Shown: piece by piece, positions 5,022-9,790 of the stretch
Position numbering within the stretch: position 1 is the stretch's first letter
Layout of the letters: the number at the start of each line of letters is the position of its first letter
Assembly (NCBI GenBank): GCA_025450155.1
Contig: JANWIB010000088.1
Span: 1 to 9,790 of the forward strand
Direction: 5' to 3'
Source of the DNA: Sphingobacteriaceae bacterium
GTDB taxonomy: Bacteria; Bacteroidota; Bacteroidia; Sphingobacteriales; Sphingobacteriaceae
Length of the DNA stretch: 9,790 nt
Notes under the pieces: model-generated
What the model saw: the letters and a program-made list of their open reading frames with translations, nothing else
Databases searched by the model: none
What the model was told of the DNA's origin: nothing
Position numbers and translations under genes: made by a program

Positions 5022-6122
5022 ATGCGGGGTCACTTTTTTTCTAAATACATTCCAAACGAAATCCCTAAGGGCGGGTTTGACGAGTTGCTGAAATTGTTTC
5101 TGGAATTACTAAATTACACTTCGGGTGATGCTAACGAAGCATTATCCTGGATGAATGAGTTAGATAAACAATATCACATCACCAATGATGAATACGGGAT
5201 GGGCGACTTTATTGAAGATTTAAAACAAAGAGGTTACATTGACGATGATCAAAACAATAAAGACGGATTTATCATTACCGCCAAAACCGAGCAAAGCATC
5301 CGTCAGTCTGCATTGGAAGAAATATTTGGGAAATTAAAAAAATCAGGCAAGGGGCAGCATAATACCAATCGTTCGGGGCAGGGAGAGGAAAAAAATGCCG
5401 ATCGGCGGGAATATGAATTTGGCGATACACTTGATCAAATCGACATGACGGCTTCTATCCATAATGCCCAGATCAATCATGGCATTTCGGATTTTACCAT
5501 GACCGAGCGAGACTTGGAAGTTGAGGAGAAAGATTATAAAACCATCACTTCTACCGTATTGATGATTGATATCTCGCACTCCATGATCTTGTATGGTGAA
5601 GACCGCATTACCCCCGCAAAAAAAGTGGCTATGGCTTTAGCAGAACTCATTAATAAAAAATACCCGAAAGACACCTTGGATATTGTCGTATTTGGCAATG
5701 ATGCCTGGCCTATCAGCCTAAAAGACCTTCCCTATTTGCAAGTGGGGCCTTATCATACCAATACCTATGCTGGGTTGGAATTAGCAGTAGATATTCTGAG
5801 AAGACGAAAGACCCACAATAAACAGATATTTATGATTACGGATGGGAAGCCAACCTGCTTAAAAGAAAATGGTAAATATTATAAAAACAGTATCGGACTT
5901 GACCGAAAGGTGGTAAACAAAACGCTTAATATGGCCGCCCAGTGTAAACGATTAAATATTCCAATTACTACCTTTATGATTGCCCGCGATGCTTATTTAC
6001 AGCAGTTTGTTAGAAAATTTACTGAAATAAATGGGGGCAAGGCTTTTTACAGCTCCTTAAAAGGATTAGGGGAATATATTTTTGAAGATTATATCCGCAA
6101 TCGGAGAAGAACAGTTAGATAG
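5022..6122 (+). CDS. vWA-domain protein, partner of the MoxR-type ATPase
   Basis: A 366-residue cytoplasmic protein with no signal peptide or membrane helix. Residues 1-100 form an all-helical region (KGGFDELLKLFLELLNYTSG, then GDFIEDLKQRGYI) typical of the Bacteroidota family of MoxR-linked vWA proteins. Residues 105-130 are a low-complexity basic/Gly/Gln linker. The vWA domain covers about 176-360. Its metal site (MIDAS) is complete: D183-x-S185-x-S187 in VLMIDISHSM, Thr at 246/248 in YHTNTYAG, and D274 in MITDGKP. In known systems (MoxR/vWA, RavA/ViaA, BchI/BchD) such proteins bind the AAA+ ring through the metal site and select the client, often a metalloenzyme being matured. The ATPase gene follows 98 bases downstream on the same strand. 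The start at ATG 5022 is supported by an in-frame stop about 10 codons upstream and no other ATG between. The client is unknown. Confidence 0.88.
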   Translation: MRGHFFSKYIPNEIPKGGFDELLKLFLELLNYTSGDANEALSWMNELDKQYHITNDEYGMGDFIEDLKQRGYIDDDQNNKDGFIITAKTEQSIRQSALEEIFGKLKKSGKGQHNTNRSGQGEEKNADRREYEFGDTLDQIDMTASIHNAQINHGISDFTMTERDLEVEEKDYKTITSTVLMIDISHSMILYGEDRITPAKKVAMALAELINKKYPKDTLDIVVFGNDAWPISLKDLPYLQVGPYHTNTYAGLELAVDILRRRKTHNKQIFMITDGKPTCLKENGKYYKNSIGLDRKVVNKTLNMAAQCKRLNIPITTFMIARDAYLQQFVRKFTEINGGKAFYSSLKGLGEYIFEDYIRNRRRTVR

Positions 6123-6136
6123 ATGGGGAGGAAAAT

Positions 6137-6157
6137 ATGCAGACATGTAAAATTTAA
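6137..6157 (+). other. Six-codon leader-like ORF between the vWA and ATPase genes
   Basis: GGAGG at 6127-6131 is the best-placed Shine-Dalgarno sequence ahead of an ATG in the window. Five bases later comes ATG-CAG-ACA-TGT-AAA-ATT-TAA (M-Q-T-C-K-I). No longer gene follows in that frame. It may be a leader peptide, a remnant of a lost gene start, or chance. It lies in the 98-base gap ahead of the TTG-started ATPase gene. Confidence 0.3.
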
Positions 6158-6197
6158 TAATTTGAAAATATAGGTTAATGCTTTTTTACTCTTTTAA

Positions 6198-6210
6198 TTT
6201 ACAATGTAAA
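6198..6210. promoter_or_regulatory. 13-bp palindrome upstream of the ATPase gene
   Basis: TTTACA-A-TGTAAA is a perfect 6-bp inverted repeat around one central base, 10 bases ahead of the TTG start. The half-site word TGTAAAA also occurs at 6146-6152. It could be an operator or a weak hairpin. At this AT content such a palindrome can arise by chance. Confidence 0.3.
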
Positions 6211-6220
6211 ACTTACAACT

Positions 6221-7726
6221 TTGAACTTGAACATAAAAACCTTAGGCGAATTAAAAGCATCAGGATACCGCAGCAGAAGTGTAAAAGAAGAGTTGCGAGA
6301 AAACCTGATTAAGCAATTGAAAAATAAAGAAGCGGGTTTTGAAGGAATTATCGGTTATGAAGATACCGTCATTCCCGATCTGCAAACCGCCATCCTATCC
6401 CGGCACAATATGCTTTTACTGGGTTTACGCGGGCAGGCCAAAACACGTATTGCCCGTTTAATGATTAACCTGCTGGATGAATATATTCCATATGTAGAAG
6501 GTTCCGAATTATACGATGACCCTTTAAATCCCATTTCGTGGTTTGCCCGTCATGCGATTATGACACATGGAGATCAGACACCCATTAGTTGGCTTCATTG
6601 TTCAGAACGTTATACTGAAAAATTAGCCACTCCGGATGTTACCGTTGCCGACTTAATAGGCGATGTTGATCCCATTAAAGCAGCCACATTAAAACTAACC
6701 TATTCCGATGAACGTGTCATTCATTTTGGTTTAATTCCACGGGCTCACAGGGGAATATTTGTCATCAACGAATTGCCCGACCTGCAGGCAAGAATCCAGG
6801 TAGCTTTGTTTAATATCCTTCAGGAAAAGGATATTCAAATACGAGGATTTAAACTTCGTTTGCCTTTAGACATTCAGTTTGTCTTCACGGCCAATCCGGA
6901 AGATTATACCAACCGGGGTTCTATTGTAACGCCTTTAAAAGACCGGATCGAGAGTCAGATTTTAACACACTATCCACGAAACATTGAAATTTCCCGGAAG
7001 ATTACCCAACAGGAAGCAAATCTAAGCCCCGAACAAAAGGAACATATTGAGGTAGACGGTTTAATCAAAGACCTGATCGAACAAATTGCCTTTGAAGCCC
7101 GTAATTCTGAATACATTGATAAAAAGTCGGGTGTTTCGGCTCGTTTAACTATTACTGCCTTTGAAAATTTAATTAGCGCTGCCGAACGCCGTATGCTAAT
7201 TAATGGAGAAAAGCGTACTACCGTTCGCATTGCAGACTTTTTGGGCGTTATACCAGCAATTACCGGAAAAATAGAACTGGTTTACGAAGGCGAACAGGAA
7301 GGTTCAGCGAAAGTGGCTAATATTTTAGTAGGTAAAGCTATTAAAACACTTATGGTACAATTCTTTCCTGATCCGGAGAAATTGAAAAAATCTAAAGGGA
7401 ATAATCCTTACAGCGAAATTATCAATTGGTTTGGGGGAGGCAATACGATAAATCTTTTAGATGATTTATCAGAAGAACAATATAAAAAAATACTACGTAC
7501 CGTTCCGGGTTTAAAAGACATTGCAAAACAATTTCACCCTACACTAAGCGAAGGCCAGCAAATCTTACTAATGGAGTTTTTACTGCACGGACTTGCGGAA
7601 TTTTCTCAGCTGAGTAAATCTTACTTGGATAACGGCTTTGCTTTTAAAGACATGCTGGGAAGCCTGTTTAGCGCTCAATTTGGCGAAGAAGAAGATGAAG
7701 ATTACGAAGACGATCAGAAGTATTAA
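6221..7726 (+). CDS. MoxR / Mg-chelatase-like AAA+ ATPase (vWA partner), TTG start
   Basis: The 501-residue protein carries one AAA+ module at about residues 40-270. Walker A is G68-LRG-QA-K74-T75. Walker B is IFVIN183-E184-LPDL, with Asn in place of the usual Asp. Sensor 1 is in FTANPEDYTNRG (N225), and TPLKDRIESQI carries the candidate arginine finger R242. This NELPDL form is, as far as I recall, usual in the branch of chelatase-like ATPases that sits beside vWA proteins, so it is probably active. Residues 300-380 form the helical lid, and the C terminus ends in an acidic tail (EEEDEDYEDD). With the vWA protein just upstream it should form an ATP-driven complex remodelling or maturing a client protein. 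No ATG is available: the frame is closed by TAA near 6176 and the conserved N terminus (KTLGELKASGY) begins a few codons after TTG 6221; TTG 6227 is also possible. CAACTTTG (6216-6223) is a one-mismatch -7 element overlapping this start. Confidence 0.88.
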   Translation: MNLNIKTLGELKASGYRSRSVKEELRENLIKQLKNKEAGFEGIIGYEDTVIPDLQTAILSRHNMLLLGLRGQAKTRIARLMINLLDEYIPYVEGSELYDDPLNPISWFARHAIMTHGDQTPISWLHCSERYTEKLATPDVTVADLIGDVDPIKAATLKLTYSDERVIHFGLIPRAHRGIFVINELPDLQARIQVALFNILQEKDIQIRGFKLRLPLDIQFVFTANPEDYTNRGSIVTPLKDRIESQILTHYPRNIEISRKITQQEANLSPEQKEHIEVDGLIKDLIEQIAFEARNSEYIDKKSGVSARLTITAFENLISAAERRMLINGEKRTTVRIADFLGVIPAITGKIELVYEGEQEGSAKVANILVGKAIKTLMVQFFPDPEKLKKSKGNNPYSEIINWFGGGNTINLLDDLSEEQYKKILRTVPGLKDIAKQFHPTLSEGQQILLMEFLLHGLAEFSQLSKSYLDNGFAFKDMLGSLFSAQFGEEEDEDYEDDQKY

Positions 7727-7767
7727 TCTTTTTAAAAAAAGAGTTCATAAATTCGCCTCAATTACTT

Positions 7768-9027
7768 ATGTCCGATAGAATTATTCCCTTAATCAGTGTC
7801 AGTCTTGTTCTTTTATTAATCGACTGGTACATTTATACTGCCATCCGATCTGTTCGTTATAAAGGCAATAAAAAAACAATAAGTCGGCTAAGTTATGCCT
7901 GGTGGGCCTATTCCTTCCTACTCATTATCGGTGTTTTTGTTAGCATTTTTTTTAACCTGCGTCTTACCACACGAGCCATTTTGCTGGTGATTTTTTTTAT
8001 CACATTGGCTTCCAAGCTATTTTTTCTACCCCTTTTGTTTATTGACGATCTGCGTCGTGGATTAATATGGGGGAAAAGGAAATTTTTTAGAAAGAAGGGG
8101 ACTAAGCCTGATGCAACACTAGAACAAGGAGAAAAGATTTCGCGTTCGGCATTTTTAATCAAAGCCGGAATCGCTGTAGCAGCCGTTCCTTTTGCATCTC
8201 TCAGTTGGGGTATCGCCTCCGGAGCTTACGATTACCGCATAAAACGCCAAGCACTTTTCCTCCCCAATCTTCCAAAAGTATTTGAAGGAATAAAGCTGGG
8301 GCAAATCTCCGATATTCATTCGGGTAGTTTTTACAATAAGAAAGCTGTTTCAGGTGGCGTGGAAATGCTGCTTGCCGAAAAACCGGACTTCATCTTTTTC
8401 ACAGGGGATTTGGTGAATAACTTAGCCTCCGAAATGCGGGATTATCAGGACATTTTTTCAAAAGTTAAAGCCCCTTTAGGTGTATATTCTACTTTAGGTA
8501 ACCACGATTATGGCGATTATTATTTTGGCAAAGACCCTTCGCCTGCTAAAGCAAAAAACCTGGCAGAGGTTATTAAAACGCACAAACATTTAGGTTGGGA
8601 CTTGCTGATGAACCAACACCGGCGTTTAAAGGTTGATGGCGAAGAAATTGGAATTTTAGGTATTGAAAATTGGGGGGTAGGCCGTTTCTCGAAACACGGA
8701 CGCATGGACCTTGCTATTAAAAATACCGATGATATTCCAGTAAAACTCCTGCTTTCACACGATCCTTCGCATTGGAGAGCACAGGTTTTAAAAGAGTACC
8801 CACAAATTGATGTTATGTTTAGCGGCCATACCCATGGCATGCAGTTTGGTGTAGCTACAGAAAACTTTAAATGGAGTCCGGTGCAGTACGTTTATCCGGA
8901 ATGGGCAGGGCTTTACCAGCAAGGTAATCAGCAGCTTTATGTGAATGTAGGCTATGGGTTTTTAGGGTATCCGGGTAGAGTAGGCATATTGCCTGAAATT
9001 ACGATATTTGAGTTAAGACGGGCATAA
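7768..9027 (+). CDS. Membrane-anchored metallophosphoesterase (YkuE/YaeI/LpxG-like)
   Basis: A 419-residue protein of the calcineurin-like phosphoesterase superfamily. Hydrophobic segments at about 6-26, 43-63, 69-92 and 130-150 anchor it to the membrane; the catalytic domain covers 170-419. The two-metal motifs are all present: D182-x-H184 (SDIHSG), GD214 (FTGDLV), GNH246-D247 (LGNHDYGD), H331-D332 (LLSHDP) and GH354-x-H356 (FSGHTHG). The N-terminal membrane layout with this domain matches the YkuE/YaeI group, which includes lipid-pyrophosphate hydrolases such as chlamydial LpxG. The substrate is therefore plausibly a membrane lipid or pyrophosphate, but this is not shown. A segment RSAFLIKAGIAVAAVPF (126-142) resembles a Tat-like 'SR..FL' signal, though internal and probably just a helix start. 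It follows the ATPase by 41 bases and precedes the UbiA-like gene by 26 bases, so co-transcription with the latter is likely. Confidence 0.88.
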   Translation: MSDRIIPLISVSLVLLLIDWYIYTAIRSVRYKGNKKTISRLSYAWWAYSFLLIIGVFVSIFFNLRLTTRAILLVIFFITLASKLFFLPLLFIDDLRRGLIWGKRKFFRKKGTKPDATLEQGEKISRSAFLIKAGIAVAAVPFASLSWGIASGAYDYRIKRQALFLPNLPKVFEGIKLGQISDIHSGSFYNKKAVSGGVEMLLAEKPDFIFFTGDLVNNLASEMRDYQDIFSKVKAPLGVYSTLGNHDYGDYYFGKDPSPAKAKNLAEVIKTHKHLGWDLLMNQHRRLKVDGEEIGILGIENWGVGRFSKHGRMDLAIKNTDDIPVKLLLSHDPSHWRAQVLKEYPQIDVMFSGHTHGMQFGVATENFKWSPVQYVYPEWAGLYQQGNQQLYVNVGYGFLGYPGRVGILPEITIFELRRA

Positions 9028-9053
9028 CTCTAGCTCATCGCATTAAACAGTTA

Positions 9054-9790
9054 ATGAAACACCTATTCAGGCAAATCCTCGATTTCCTGCTCTTTAGCAA
9101 TATTTTTATTGCCTTATGTGCCGTAGCTCAAGCACTTGTTACCTATCAGCTGCTTGGAACAAATCCTGATAAATACATATTGGGGGTTTTATTTTTTGCT
9201 ACCCTGGCGATGTATAATTATAGCATTTTGCTGTCGAAGCCCGAGGATCCGGCTAAATCCCCTTTCAGAAGAGTGCGGTGGATATTTTCACATCATCGTT
9301 TAATTATTACCATTAGCATAATTGCGGTTTTATCGCTTATTCCGCTTGCAGTTTTTCTCTCTCCAACTTCATTAATTTTATTATTCTTTCTCAGCTTTGT
9401 ATCGGTAATGTATAACTTACCCATCTTTACTATTCATGAAAAAAAATTTGGTTTAAGAAATATTCCGGGGATTAAACTGTTCTTAATCGCTCTTACCTGG
9501 TCGTTGAGCTGTGTACTATTACCAATATTGGAGTTAGAAAACAACGATTTTGTTGTTTCTTCTAAAGACACCATTTTGCTAATCGCCAAACGCTTTTTAT
9601 TTATTGCCGCCATTACGATCCCGTTTGATATACGCGATTTTTTTCAAGACAAAACCCATGGGCTTAAAACAATACCAGTGATGGTAGGTAAACGAAAAGC
9701 TTATTTATTTTGCTTATCGCTGTTAGCAATTTACATCATCATATTATTTCTCTTTAACAACCGGGGAGGTCCTAATTTTTGGGGATTAGC
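9054..9790 (+). CDS. UbiA-like prenyltransferase family membrane protein, 3' end missing
   Basis: The frame from ATG 9054 stays open for 245 codons to the edge of the window. The protein is very hydrophobic, with about seven helices visible. The second UbiA Asp-rich motif is clear: D192-IR-D195-FFQ-D199 followed by HGLKTIPVMVGKRKA. The preceding MYNLPIF...LRNIPGIKLF also fits the family. The first motif, normally NDxxDxxxD, is reduced to YN55-YSILLSKPEDP, with no Asp in the metal-binding positions. UbiA enzymes transfer prenyl chains to quinone, haem or lipid acceptors using Mg2+ held by both motifs. Loss of motif 1 suggests a divergent member that may bind substrate differently or not catalyse the standard reaction. 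It begins 26 bases after the phosphoesterase, in the same direction. Full length would be near 280-300 residues, so about 40-50 residues lie beyond the edge. Confidence 0.8.
   Translation, partial: MKHLFRQILDFLLFSNIFIALCAVAQALVTYQLLGTNPDKYILGVLFFATLAMYNYSILLSKPEDPAKSPFRRVRWIFSHHRLIITISIIAVLSLIPLAVFLSPTSLILLFFLSFVSVMYNLPIFTIHEKKFGLRNIPGIKLFLIALTWSLSCVLLPILELENNDFVVSSKDTILLIAKRFLFIAAITIPFDIRDFFQDKTHGLKTIPVMVGKRKAYLFCLSLLAIYIIILFLFNNRGGPNFWGL

Noticed and set aside
5022..7726. A novel defence or toxin system built on the vWA and ATPase pair
   Set aside because: There are no effector nuclease, protease or toxin-like genes next to it and both proteins fit the general MoxR/vWA chaperone pattern. 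The neighbourhood looks like core metabolism.
7727..7767. Terminator in CTTTTTAAAAAAAG after the ATPase gene
   Set aside because: The inverted repeat is made only of A and T, with no GC stem, so it is unlikely to terminate transcription.

Overview
The window looks like a chromosomal piece of a Bacteroidota genome, most likely from the Sphingobacteriaceae (Pedobacter or a relative). The grounds are low to moderate GC, the general absence of Shine-Dalgarno sequences, promoters of the Bacteroidota type (TTG around -33 and TAnnTTTG around -7), and protein families typical of that phylum. This assignment is inferred from style and remembered families, not from a search.

Left third (1-2150): small, mostly accessory genes. 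A PEBP/YbhB-family protein runs off the left edge on the minus strand. It is followed by a small two-helix membrane protein (+), a secreted protein made of four 27-28 residue tandem repeats (-) with a clear promoter and terminator, a gene-poor stretch that seems to hold a decayed cold-shock (CspA-like) gene, a second small two-helix membrane protein (-), and a 65-residue hypothetical protein (+).

Right two thirds (2263-9790): a co-directional + strand run of conserved genes. These are hemW (radical SAM haem chaperone), a JmjC/cupin_8-type putative 2-oxoglutarate/Fe(II) oxygenase, a frameshifted secreted cysteine-containing protein, a von Willebrand A (vWA) protein with an intact MIDAS, a MoxR/Mg-chelatase-like AAA+ ATPase with a TTG start, a membrane-anchored metallophosphoesterase, and a UbiA-like prenyltransferase cut by the right edge. 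The vWA protein and the AAA+ ATPase are the classic partner pair of MoxR-type systems and most likely form one complex. The phosphoesterase and the UbiA-like enzyme are both membrane proteins and may share a lipid or isoprenoid substrate; that link is only positional.

The clearest sign of rearrangement is between the oxygenase gene and the vWA gene. A diverged second copy of the last ~31 codons of the oxygenase gene (4849-4947) is fused out of frame to the end of a gene that is itself broken by a one-base frameshift. I see no CRISPR array, transposase, integrase, tRNA or rRNA, and no convincing new defence system. The observations most worth checking are the 27-residue repeat protein, the duplicated oxygenase tail, the Asn-for-Asp Walker B of the ATPase together with its leader region, and the apparently leaderless hemW transcript.
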